Source: Talinum fruticosum
Taxonomy: Eukaryota > Streptophyta > Magnoliopsida > Caryophyllales > Talinaceae
Assembly (NCBI GenBank): GCA_021018815.1
Contig: JAITYX010000058.1
Coordinates: 947,001 to 1,011,000, forward strand
Reading direction: 5' to 3'
Length of the DNA stretch: 64,000 nucleotides
Made by a program: the position numbers and the translations under genes. Shown here piece after piece: positions 44,300 to 55,111 of this stretch (positions within the stretch are counted from its first letter, which is position 1; each line of letters begins with the position of its first letter). The notes under the pieces were generated by a model. That model saw only the letters and a program-made list of their open reading frames with translations. It ran no database searches and was not told where the DNA came from.

Positions 44300-45803
44300 C
44301 TAGAGGCCCTTAATGAACCTGAATGGGTAGAGACCATGCAAAAGGAACTCAATCAATTTGAAAGAAACCAAGTCCGGACTCGACCAAACGACCTTCCGAC
44401 CACCCAGTCATAGGAACCAAATGGGTTTTCAAGAACAAACTAGATGAAGGTGGGTTGGTAGTCGAAATAAGGCTAGACTTGTGGCTTAAGGTTACAATCA
44501 AGAAGAAGGGATTGATTGTGGGGAAACCTTTGCACCTGTAGCTGAATTGAAGCCATTAGAATTTTATTGGCATTTGCATCTAGCATGAATATCAAATTGT
44601 ATCAAATGGATGTGAAATGTGCATTTCTCAATGGTTTTATTGAAGAGGAAGTCTATGTTGAGCAACCCCTGGATTTGAAAACTCTTAATTTCCAAATCAT
44701 GTTTTCAAACCGCAAAAAGCTCTCTATGGTCTTAAACAAGCTCCCAGAGCTTGGTATGAAAGACTCGAGTAATTTCTTGGTTCAAAATGATTCTAAGAGA
44801 GGTCAGATTCACAAGACTCTCTTTATAAAAACCAAGGGGAAAGACTTTCCGATTGCTCGGATATATGTTGATAACATAATTTTTGGAGCTACTAATGAAA
44901 TTCTCGTGTCGAGAATTTTCTCGAGTTAATGAGATAGGAATTTCAAATGAGTATGATGGGAGAACTCAATTTCTTCCTTAGCCTACAAATCAAGCAAGAT
45001 AGAGATGGAATATATGTCCATCAATCAAAGTACACCAAGAAGCTGCTAAAGAAGTACAAACTTCAAGATGCAAAGCATGCAACGAACCCCCATGAGTAGC
45101 AAATGAAAACTGGACTCGAACGAAAAGGTAAAGCGATAGATCGAAGCTCTATCAAGGTATGATTGGATCTTTGCTATATCTTACTTCCAGTGAGGTCGGA
45201 CATAATGTTTAGTGTCCGCTCGTGTGCAAGATATCAAGTTAATCCTAAAGAATCACATCTCACTGCGGTGAAGAGAATATTCGGATATCTTACAGGGACT
45301 CATAATTTAGGTCTATGGTACTCCGGAGAATCGAATCGACTCTCACCGGATACTCGGATGCTGATTATGCCGGGTACAAAGTTGATAGGAAGAGCACCTC
45401 AGGAGCCTGCCAGCTTCTAGGTCAATCCCCGATATCTTGGCACTTAAAGAAGCAAAACTCGGTAGCTCTATCAACCGCAGAACCGAGTATATCACAGCTG
45501 GGGCATGCTGTGCTCAAATCTTATGGATAAAGCAACACTTGAGAGATCTTGGACTTACATTCAAATTAATTCCAATCAAGTTGATAATCGTAGTGCGATC
45601 AGCATTACCAAGAATCCAGTTCAAGCACTCAAAGACAAAACATATTGAGGTCAGTATCATTTCTTAAGAGACCATTCCGAGATAGGTGATATTGAACTTG
45701 AATTCATTCTTACCAATCTTCAATTAGTTGATATCTTTACTAAGCCACTTAGTGAGGATCAGCTTTGCTTTATTAGGAATGAGCTTGGTATGTTGGACGC
45801 ATA
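44300..45803 (+). pseudogene. copia reverse transcriptase and RNase H of element C
   Basis: RT: ..QKELNQFERNQVRT (44340-44380), [10 protein letters not shown] (44525), [18 protein letters not shown] (44585-44640, with the first catalytic Asp in MDVK), [11 protein letters not shown], then [18 protein letters not shown] (44853-44910). The YVDD motif is YVDN, a catalytic change. RNase H: DADYAGYKVDRKSTSGACQL (45357-45417), SWHLKKQNSVALSTAE (45434-45482), CCAQILWIKQHLRDLGL, and the end FTKPLSEDQLCFIRNELGML (45735-45795). Frameshifts near 45170, 45380, 45480 and 45670. Confidence 0.85.
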
Positions 45804-46039
45804 ATTATGTGCTTTTCGTGTGAAAATTCTCTCGCATGATTATGTGCTGTGTGCTTACTCTCTTTAATAAGTTATTAGTTCGATTGAACGAGTAATACCG
45901 AGCTAAGAGTTATTATTTGTTTGTGGTTTCGAGTCACTCGGAAACTTAGCCGAGTCGGACTCGCATTTTGAGAAAAATTGGACTTCAAACTTCGAAATCA
46001 TCTCTAGATAAGTGGAGAATTTCGAATTTATTTTAAAAA

Positions 46040-46043
<4 letters not shown>

Positions 46044-46109
<66 letters not shown>
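46044..46109. repeat. CT microsatellite (about 33 repeats)
   Basis: An almost pure (CT)n tract between pol and the aORF. Shorter CT tracts stand at 46461-46482 here and at 4648-4665 in element A, so a pyrimidine-rich leader is a family trait that has expanded in this copy. Confidence 0.95.
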
Positions 46110-46111
<2 letters not shown>

Positions 46112-46237
46112 GCGCTGTGATCGGACAACTAGCCATTGGGAGACAACTCGCTGGAATTCTAATCGTTGGAGAAAAGAACAGTCACACCGGTCGAAGTGAA
46201 GAGCCGAGTCATAACGGATACTGAAGGACGATTATTT

Positions 46238-46250
46238 CTCTATAAATAGC
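46238..46250 (+). promoter_or_regulatory. Internal TATA box before the aORF of element C
   Basis: CTCTATAAATAGC, about 275 bp before the aORF ATG at 46518, followed by a CT-rich leader. Element A has CTCTATTTATAGC at the same place (4545-4560). A plausible internal promoter. Confidence 0.5.
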
Positions 46251-46517
46251 GCTTATTCTCCTTCATTTCGCTACTTTACTCTTTGCTTACTTTCACTCTC
46301 GCAATTAAATCTTCGTGAACAAGCTCTCCTCGATGAAAGCAACACTCAGTGATCTCAAGCTTAGTGAAGAACATCTCAAGTAAGCTCTGTTGCTCTCGGC
46401 TCTCTCTTTCTTCTTCTACTCTTTTCTTTTTCCACTCTCCTCGAGCTTTCTTTCTCTCCTTCTTTCTCTCTCTCTCTCTCAAAAGTTCATCTTCTTCATC
46501 TCTTTTCAACAACAAAC

Positions 46518-48134
46518 ATGCCGAAAAGAGGTTCCCACCCTGATTTTCTTGGTTCCGCCACCAAGAAACCTCGCACAAAAAGTCGAGAACGCCCCTCCAA
46601 TCCTTCCAAACCTCTTGTCACCCAAAGCATCTCACGCTGGATGATAAATTCTTTCCAACCACAAAATTTTCGTGGTTGCCTCACATTAAGTCCACAGGGG
46701 TTTACAATTTCCTCTGTTTCGGTGATTTCATTTACCCGTAACTCGTCTCCGAGTTCTACTCAAATCTTTCTAGCTCTAAGGGTATCCTTACCTCCGGAGT
46801 TCAAGATATCACCGTTCACATCAATACTTCCCTCCTCCATCATCTTTTCAAAGTATCTTCTCTTTTCTTGAACAGCAACCCCATCCCTTTCAACAAGGTT
46901 GCTGACGACTTCTTTGAGAAGTACGCTAAAGAGTTCCCCGGGTCACGCAAAACTTCTCTCGTGACCCAAATAAAATCGAAGCTCGTCTTACGTGTTTCTT
47001 GCTGATGAGAACCTTCTTCTCACAAGCATTCTAGCAAGGAGAACCCCAACTCCAAGCATCTCAAAGCCCTATTTGATATTCTAGAGGGCTATGAAATATA
47101 CCTCTTTTCTGCAATAATCGAGCAAATGGCAACCGTGCTGTCTCGGGCTCATAACAAGAAGACCACCCCTCTTCCTTTCGAGGCTCTTCTCGCTCTCATC
47201 TTCAAACAATTCAAAGTCCTTCTTCCCTCGGATCCTAACGCGGTTTCGAGGCTACCATAGTAGTTGGAAAAAGGAACTTCTTGGGTATGGATATCGGGAA
47301 ACCCAACCGGGTGTCTAGGTCCATAGCTCGGAACCGAGGCCACCTTCTCCGCCTCGGACTCGAAACAGTCCCTCTCTCTCTCCCTCCTCCACCTAGTGGT
47401 GCCTCCACCTCGGGTGTTTCTCATATCATTTCTTTTGCCTTGTCCACCGCTTTTATGGACAAGATCTCCTCGATTTCCACCGAGTTCAAGGACATCCTCC
47501 GGTCATTCAAGACTGTCCTTCGATCTATGACCATTAACCAAAAACAGCCCAATCCCAAATCCGAGAGCAAGCAGGGTGTGTTCCTCGAGATGAAGGCCCT
47601 AGTTAAGGAGCAGAGGGAGCTGATCGAGCTCCTTCGGGAGAGGCGATCCAAGGCGGCTCGGGATCCTGTCAACTCGGACACTTTTGAGGAATCCTCGAGT
47701 CCGGCCAAATCTTACTCGAAGAGGAAGAAGAAGCGTAAGAAGGAGAAGAAGAGGCGCCGCGGCTGAGGCGAGTCTATTCGAGGCAGGGAGAAAGAAGAAG
47801 AACAAGGAGCAAGTAGCAGCAGAGGGACCAAGTGCTCCAAAACCTCAACCGGAGATGATCAGCTCGTAAAGTAGTCTTAGTGGGTCGGACGACCTTGCCG
47901 ACCATGGTCGGTCGGCCAGTCGGTCGGACCGAGCGCACCCTCCAGCTAGTCGAGTTCCAAGAGGATGAGTCTCCGGCCGACCTCATTCTAGGTCAGCCAC
48001 TCAAAACTAAGCCGATGCCAGAGATCCCGATGCTGCCACCGCCGCACTCAACTACATCTTCGAGATCTTATCGGCGTCGGCGCACTACTCGCCCTTCATC
48101 TTCCATTCGACTCGCTCCATCCCCTCCCTCTTAG
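46518..48134 (+). pseudogene. copia additional ORF (aORF) of element C, PF20167-like
   Basis: Sense ORF between pol and the 3' LTR, about 500 codons with frame changes. Order: basic start MPKRGSHPDFLGSATKKPR; a domain with the ELVSEFYSN hallmark (46741-46770, with a stop in place of the preceding Glu); FNKVADDFFEKYAKEF (46890-46935); LLMRTFFSQ (47005-47030); ALLALIFKQFKVLLPSDP (47182-47238); a predicted helical/coiled segment SSISTEFKDILRSFKTVLRS and EMKALVKEQRELIELLRERR (47470-47650); Lys/Arg cluster KRKKKRKKEKKRRR (47715-47760), NLS-like; Pro/Ser-rich tail to TAG 48132-48134. It resembles plant 'putative transposon protein' families carried by retroelements; its role is unknown. Confidence 0.6.
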
Positions 48135-48675
48135 TTTTCTTCTCTTGTTTTTCGTTTTTTTGTCCGGACATCAAATTTGTATCTACTAGATACATTCTTC
48201 CTCTTTTTGTTTTTGCTGAAAGGCAAGGGGAGAATAGTTAAAAATTTTGTTGTCTTGTTTAGGGGTGTTTCTCTCACCCTCCCTTATGTACTTATCTTTT
48301 CTTTAATGAAGTAATACATTTCATTAATAATTTCGAGTTTCATGCTTAAAGAAATGGTTTTAGCGTTTATTATTTCGAGCTTCCATTTCTTGCTCAAGCA
48401 TGTCAACTATGTCTATCTTTGCTCGATACTCAATTACTTTCTTTTCTTTCATGAATAAATGCATTTCATTATTAATCCTGCTATCAACGTCCAATCATTG
48501 ACGTGTTTATCAGTATCTTTGCTTGCTCCGATCTCAACTTAGTTGCTCTAATAGATAAATGTGCTCGATAGAACTTCATATTATAACATCTTACTAACTT
48601 AGTTTCGAGCAAGATTGAAAAACCGGATCTATATCACTAACAAAGTTTCATCTAAGTATGGAATGCCGTTCATCA

Positions 48676-48687
48676 AAAAGGGGAGTT
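48676..48687 (+). other. Polypurine tract of element C
   Basis: AAAAGGGGAG then TT directly before the LTR start TGAAG at 48688. Confidence 0.8.
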
Positions 48688-50283
48688 TGAAGACTCGGAC
48701 TTTACATGTACATCATTCCGAGTTCCATCAAAGAATCATGTATATGGCTTCAGCTCTCATAAGGTTTTGATTTCAAGTCATTCTATGTGCCTTCGAAACC
48801 TTTCGAGTGATGTAGCATCTTTTCGAGTGTTACGTAATCTATTGTATTCGTTGTCATCCGCTTCGATCGGCTCGGAAAGCATACTCTTATATGCCATTCT
48901 ACACACTGTTCTAAGTCACTCGGACAACACATAAATATATCGCAAGTTCAATCATTTACTATAACATGCATAAACTCGGACTCGACTTCGTGTTCCAAGA
49001 ATTACCTTGATAATTCATTCTTCTAAGTCGACTTATTTTGTTTGTACTTTGCTTTGTCTAAATCAAGTTTGTCTACTTTGATATTCTTTATTTGACTTGA
49101 TTCTCTTTTAGACTCGACTCGAATGGATTTTGAGTCTCATGGATATTAGACTCGTAAAATTACATTCCTTTTTCGACTCGGATAATTATGCACTTAATTA
49201 TCTTAATTAATCTATTATCTCGTGTCTAATCTTGGACCAAAGTATTTTATACTTTGAGAACCAAATTGATTTACTTTTGTAGGTTATTCAAACGAGGCTA
49301 TCCTCTTTTTGAATTACAAAAGTAACCGGCTTCAAACGTCAAATCACCAGCAGACAAGGCTTTTTCCACTTCTAACCAAAGCCCGGACATCGTGTCAAGG
49401 CTGTCTATTTCCAAAACCGGAAATCTGCAATTCTAAGCTTAATGGTGGTTTCCACCTTACTTTTCAAGACACCACCAATGAATTGGGACTTCCAAAGGAG
49501 TCAAGAGCCATTGCCCAACGTTCACACTTCAATGGATATTTTCCGAGTGACTCGGAAAATCCATTACAACGGTCACAATGAACTTCCAGATCGGAAGATG
49601 GTCACAACGACTAATCTGCTTGGTCATCTATAAATAGAAGCCAACTCTCAAGACTTGAAGATTGCTGAACCAACTGTCAATACACATACTTGAGCAAAAG
49701 TCTTTGTATTCATATTCAATCTTCTACTTATAACTCCAACTCTGTAATTAATATTCTCCGAGTTGTAAGGTCTTGTAATCAGTCACAAACACTTTTTCGT
49801 ACTTTCTAAGTAAGGTCTCTTGACCGAGCTGTAAGGGTTATCCCAGCTGTCCCTAACTGTAAAGGTTATCTCGGTTAGGAAGTACTAGATCGGATAAGGG
49901 AATTTCGAGTCTAGGAAAAACTTGTAAGGAGTTGTCTAAGGGAGCAACTCTGGTTGAGTCATTCTACTGTCTTTTTGTGGATTCAAAATAGTGGATTTGA
50001 CTTCGTGCTTGGATTAGCACGGTCCGTGGTTTTCTGCCCCATGAGGGTTTCCACGTAATTTCGAGTTGATACATTTCGAGTCCAATCTAGACTCAAACAA
50101 TTTTAAAGTTTCGTCTAATCTGTATCTTCATCTTCCTCTTAACTCGAGTCGGTGTTTCTCCGAGTTCATTCTTGACTTGCACTCTCCTCGTAATCATATC
50201 AAGTGTTTAACTCGAGCGAATTTCCTCATCACCCTATTCACCCCCCTCTAGGGTAACTTAGCTTCTCCGAGAGCAAACCTTCA
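48688..50283 (+). repeat. 3' LTR of copia element C
   Basis: 1596 bp, TGAAGACTCGGAC...GAGCAAACCTTCA, TATA box TATAAATA at 49629-49636. It is followed by ATGAA, the second target duplication. Confidence 0.9.
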
Positions 50284-50862
50284 ATGAACATCAAGCTATA
50301 TCAAATGGATGTTAAGTGCGTGTATTTTAATGGTTATATCCAAGAGGAAGTATTTATTGAGCAACCCCCGAATTTGAAAGCTCTCAATTTCCCAATCATG
50401 TTTTCAAATTGCAAAAGGATTTATATGGTTTGAAACAAGCTCTAAGAGCTTGGAACGAAAGGTTAAGTAGCTTCTTGGTTGAAGATGGATTTAAAAGAGG
50501 TTTGATTGACAAAACCTTATTTAATAAAACCAACATGAAAGATTTTCTCATAATTAAGATATATGTTGATGATATAATTTTTGGTGCTACTAATGAGATT
50601 TTATGCCAAGAATTTTCTAAGCTTGTGAGATAGGAATTCCAAATGAGAATGATGGGAGAACTTAATTTCTTCCTTGGTTTCTAAGCTTGTGAGATAAGAA
50701 TTCCAAATGAGGATGATGGGAGAACTTAATTTCTTCCTTGGACTGCATTTCAACTAAGATAAAGATGGAATCTATGTCCATCAGTCCAAGTATGTAAAGG
50801 AATTACTCAATAAGTACAAGCTATAAGATACTAAACCAACGAGTAACTCCAATGGGTAGCAG
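50284..50862 (+). pseudogene. Right half of the interrupted copia RT (fragment G)
   Basis: Continues the RT from 39179: [45 protein letters not shown] (50412-50472) and [15 protein letters not shown] (50560-50605). Here the catalytic YVDD is intact. A 64-bp tandem duplication (50614-50741) follows directly, then FxLxxDKDGIYVHQSKY and a break at 50862 where gypsy LTR starts. Confidence 0.85.
50614..50741. repeat. 64-bp tandem duplication in copia RT
   Basis: Two adjacent 64-bp copies, starting TTTCTAAGCTTGTGAGAT at 50614 and 50678, differing at a few bases. 64 is not a multiple of three, so it shifts the frame. Confidence 0.9.
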
Positions 50863-51899
50863 TCTCTTTTTTAAAGATTGATTTTAAAGATGGTTTTCAA
50901 ATTCGATTTTGGAATGTGGGGATGAACCTTTTATTAGGATTTCCGAATTTTATTAAATCTGATTTAAAGCCAATTGAGCAAAGTTGAATGGCGGTTTTAT
51001 TAATTGTTTTATTTCATAAATTATTTTAAGAAGTCCCAGGATATTATCTCTTAACCGAAAAAAAATAAATAAACTAGGGTTTCTATTTTAGCCGTAAGGT
51101 TTTAAGGCCGGATCAATGTGAAAACACCTATCTAGACCAAAGCCTACCCCGTTGACCACTCGGTGTAGGCGGTGGCCTGCACTCGGTAGTGGTCGGCGCC
51201 AACTAGAAGCCACCGTTGAGGAGGTCAGCCTCGGGCTCGCCCTGGCTGGCATATCCAGAACCTGGTTTTTTATTCCCGCAATCAAAAAATAATCGGGAAG
51301 CGATTAATAGAAGTAAATCGAAAAGAGGAGTCGCTAGTCGGCTTTTAGCAAAGAAAAACTAACAAAAACAAAATAAATAATTTGCTCTTCCAATTTTATT
51401 ATGGCAAAACTAAGACTAAAAGAGGGTAAAAATGACTCCACCGGTCTTTGAACCAAGAATCGGATTCGAGGGCAAGGGTACGAAACGTAGGGATAAACCC
51501 TTCGTTCCCCCGTTCAAAGACGGCCATTACTAATTTCAGTAGTAAATCTAAATAATGTAAAATAAGCAAGCAAGTGACAACAAGCAAAGCGAAAATTAAA
51601 GCAACCAGAACATAATAAAGGAAAGCGATAAAAGCAAAAGTAAAGAAAGCGGAAAAGCGAAAAGAAAAACAAAACGAAAATGAAAGAAAAGGCAAAGCGG
51701 AAAGAAAAGAAAGCGGAAAACTAAAAGATTAAATCACGCGGGAGGAATTAAAAGCGATACATCGTTTGTCCATAATACGGAAAGCAATAAAGAAAGTATA
51801 AAATAAAATAAACCGTTGTAAAACCGGATCTGTGCCCTCGGGTTGTCCCACTCGCCGATCCGATCTCGGATCTAAATCTCTTGATGCGATGGTCGGTGA
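50863..51899 (-). repeat. Truncated 3' LTR of element J (R/U5 part)
   Basis: Collinear with about 980-2000 and 53880-54850. U3 and TATA are absent; the U5 end is clipped at 50863 against copia fragment G. The U5 hairpin (51112-51131) has decayed pairing. Confidence 0.8.
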
Positions 51900-52453
51900 A
51901 GCCTTCATCGTCTTCTTGCTTGATCAATTCTAGATCCCGAAGTGTGACTGGTAGATCAGTATTGTAGGAGTATTGATGTAAGAACTCGCGGCAAATATCC
52001 CGCCGGTTTGTGACCTTACGTGGGTCAACAACATTGTACCATTTCATGACATTTGTGTCAAATGTCCAGGGGAAGATGATGTGATAAGTGTCCTCTGGTA
52101 CATTTTTCAAAGTCATTGCCCCCACAAAGTTTCTCACGTGATGGTGAGGGTTCTCTATTCCGTGAAACTTGATGTTAAGCATGGTAAACTTAGGGGGTAG
52201 CTTGCCTTTAGGGATTGAAGTGAATCCTTGGGCCGGATAGTGGTGGTTGAACATCGAGGACTCCCGTAACATCTTCTCCTTCTTTTTCTTTCCCTTTGGA
52301 CTTTGATTTCCTCTCCAGTTCTTCGCCAATGAAGCTAATGGATTCATATATAAACTTAAACATCTTATCTTGGGTATCAAGCCTAGCTTCTAGCTTAGCA
52401 ATAGACTCCTTGAACAAGGTCATGATGGGAGTTTGCTCCGGCTGGTTGGCCAT
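51900..52453 (-). pseudogene. Gypsy gag of element J, truncated by deletion
   Basis: The ATG at 52453 opens MANQPEQTPIMTLFKESIAKLEARL, a short coiled-coil-like start, then KSKSKGKEKEG. After a frameshift comes the frame through GFTSIPKGKLPPKFTM, FVGAMTLKNVPEDTYHI, FPWTFDTNVMKWYNVVDP, RREFLHQYSYN-like and DLPVTLRDLELIKQEDDEGF. This is the capsid-like domain of Tat-type Gag and the best-kept copy in the window. At 51900 the frame runs straight into LTR sequence (DHRIKRFRSEI), so the C-terminus and nucleocapsid are missing. Confidence 0.8.
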
Positions 52454-52799
52454 TTATTGAGGAGGATTTTGTTTTGACCTTGGACGACACACCGATGTCA
52501 TAAGTAAATTTCTTACTTCCCGGATGCTTCGTTCTAGGGTTCCCGACTTGCATAGGATTTCCTATCCTGTATCCCTAAAGAGTACTCTCGGGATTGGCTC
52601 GTGGATGAATTTTTAGGGAGATGAGGCTTAAGTGCTTGACCCGAGGAACAACTAATCCTAAGAAAAAGAAGATGATATGGTCTTTTATTTGGATGCACAT
52701 AAAGGGATGCAAAACAAATTGAATGAAATGCAACAATGCGCATGACTTAATATGCGATGATTCTATGATTTGGCTAGTGCGGAACCGAAAATGCATAGA

Positions 52800-53250
52800 T
52801 GATTACTCCTAATGGAAGATGAATTTGTTTTGGCTGAATGAGAAATGAAAATGCAAAACCGACTCACCTAATTTGAGATGAATTTTTGTTTGGCTAATGT
52901 AAATGAAAGACTCACCTTACTTGAGATGAAATTTAATTTTGGCTACTGTGAAAATGAAATGAACGGACTCACCTTACTTGAGATGAAATTTATTTTGGCT
53001 AATGCAAAAATAGAAATGAAAATATGGATTCACCTATTTTGAGATGAAATTTGAATTGGGCTAAATGCAAAATGAATGTACTCACCCTAATTGGGATGAA
53101 ATTTATTTTGGCTAATGCAAAATGAAATGCAAATATAAAATGAATGGACCGACCTAAAAGGGATGATTTTTTATTTAGCTAATTCAAATATGGAATGAAT
53201 GGACCGACCTAAAAGGGGAATGTAATTTTGGACCTTTAGGCTAAAATGCA
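52800..53250 (-). repeat. Leader minisatellite of element J
   Basis: About eight to nine units of 40-55 bp (plus strand: GGACTCACCTTACTTGAGAT, then GAAATTTATTTTGGCTAATG), the reverse of the array at 10750-11000. The longest array of the four. Confidence 0.8.
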
Positions 53251-53802
53251 CATAATTGGACCGACTCATAAAGTTTTATTTTGTTTTTGTTTTTGCACCC
53301 ATGCAAGGATTATTTCGCGTTCCTCACCTATCCCTAAAGGCATACAAGCGTAAGATTAAATCTAAAACACACACACTCATTCAAGCATACAAATGAAGGC
53401 AAGGTACCCTAATAGTCAAAAGTTCTATGGTCAAAGAGTTCAAGAGTTTGATACATGGTGACACGTAGTCCGAAACTTGGTCCCCCATGGGTTACACGAA
53501 TAAGGATACCAACCATAATTCTGGTGCCTCTCGGTGAACCAAAAAGGTTTAGCCCAAGATGGCGTGCTACGAGGAGGACGTACCGTTTCCTTGGAAAATC
53601 AAGCCTAGTTGGGCCCACCGATGAAACCATGGGAGCCTCTCCCCAAAAGGGGTACACAGGGGTACAATAAAGTTTTCCTAGTGGTCAAAAATAGTATTTA
53701 AACTAGCTCAAAGGTTGCTAAATACAGGATGTCTAATGCATGCATATCATTAAAACTCACTACTCAAATTTTCAAGTTTTGCTCTCTTAATAAATGATTT
53801 AT

Positions 53803-53821
53803 CCCTAATGGACTTGCCATC
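53803..53821 (-). other. Primer binding site region of element J
   Basis: Minus strand GATGGCAAGTCCATTAGGG after the LTR end TACA: a mutated version of TGGCGACTCCACT. Confidence 0.55.
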
Positions 53822-54104
53822 TGTAGGAACCACGACTGGTCGGGCCCGCCGAGCTTCCCTACTTGTGTCGGGTCTTTTTTAAAGATTGATTTTGAAGATG
53901 GTTTTTGAAATGACTTTTGAATGTGGGGATGAACCTTTTATTAAGATTTCCGAGTTTTATTAAATCTAATTAGGCAAAGTTGAATGGCGGTTTTATTAAC
54001 CATTTTATTTTAGTAATTGTTTAAAGAAGTTCCAGGATACTATCTCCTAATTGAAAGATAAATTAAATTAGGATTCTAGATTTGCCGTGAGGCTTTAGGG
54101 CCAG

Positions 54105-54124
54105 ATTGGTGTGAAAACACCAAT
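54105..54124 (-). other. U5 hairpin, 8-bp perfect stem
   Basis: ATTGGTGT-GAAA-ACACCAAT on plus (loop TTTC on the sense strand). Stem bases differ from those of 19324-19347 on both sides. Confidence 0.6.
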
Positions 54125-55076
54125 GCGGACTAGCCACCACGGCCGATCCCACGGTGCGAGCAATGGCTTGTACCAAGGAGGCCGGCGCGGCCGAGGCCGT
54201 GGCTGAGAAATCAGCCTCGTCCTCTACCACGGTTGGTAGATCAAGAGCCCTAAAATTTTAACCTACGATCGGAAAGAAAGCCGAGATGTAATTGAATGGA
54301 AGTAAAGTAAAAGAGGAGTCGTCGATCGGCTTTTAGGAGAGAAAACTAACAAAAACAAATGAATGCTCTCTCAATCTTAATATGGGAAAACTAAGACTAA
54401 AAGAGGCTAAAAATGACTCCATCGATCTTTGAACCGAGAATTGGATTCGGGGGCAATGGTACGAAACGTAGGGATAAATTGTTCCGTTCCGCCTGTCCAA
54501 TGACGGCCATTACTAGTTCGAGTAGTGAATTAAAATAATGCGAAAAACAAACAAGCACGCAACATGCGAAAAAGAACTAAAGCAACCAAAACATAACTAA
54601 GGAAATTGATAAAGGTGGAAAGTAAAGAAAGCATTAAAGAAAGTAAAAGCGAAAAAGAAACAAAGGGCCGAGTGAAAGGAAAGTGGAAAGTAAACAGATT
54701 ACATTGGTCGGGGAGGAATTAAAAGCGATACATCTTGAATCCACAATATGGAAAGCAATAAAGAAAGCATAAAAATAAATAATTCATTGTGAAAACTGGA
54801 TCTATGCCCTCAAGTTGTCCCACCTACCGATCCGGATCTCTTAATGTGACGGTGGTGATTTAAAGGGGCTTTTTGTGAGTATTTTATGGAGGTGAGTAGG
54901 TAGAAAGATTAATGATGGAGTTTAGGGATCGGATGTATGGAGTTCGATGGAAGTAAGCCGAAAAGAGATCAAGAGATCGGAATACGAACGGGAGTATTCG
55001 GTAGCTCTAAATATGGTTTCAGCAAGCATAACGAGTAAGGGATGAGCCATTGGGAGAATGATAGCCAAGGCTCTCT

Positions 55077-55111
55077 ATTTATAGGGAGAGGTTAGGTCAA
55101 GGAATGACCTA
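55077..55111 (-). promoter_or_regulatory. LTR core promoter of element J
   Basis: On minus, dyad TAGGTCA/TGACCTA (55093-55111) then CTATAAATAG (55076-55085). Confidence 0.6.

Larger units (their letters stand above)
39180..50283 (+). mobile_element. Complete Ty1/copia element C (11.1 kb) with additional ORF
   Basis: 5' LTR, primer site, gag, protease, integrase, RT, RNase H, aORF, purine tract and 3' LTR, all in order, bounded by the perfect 5-bp duplication ATGAA. It lies within the RT gene of another copia copy. It is the only end-to-end element in the window. Coding regions carry scattered stops, and the RT catalytic motif reads YVDN, so it is not autonomous now. The two LTRs differ by a few percent by eye, plus a deletion of about 36 bp near 40560 in the 5' LTR. 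The layout (late extra ORF, long LTRs) recalls sireviruses; the lineage call is tentative. Confidence 0.9.

Noticed and set aside
45903..46224. Reading frames made of Arg-Glu or Leu-Ser repeats
   Set aside because: They are translations of the CT microsatellite on the two strands, with no other support.
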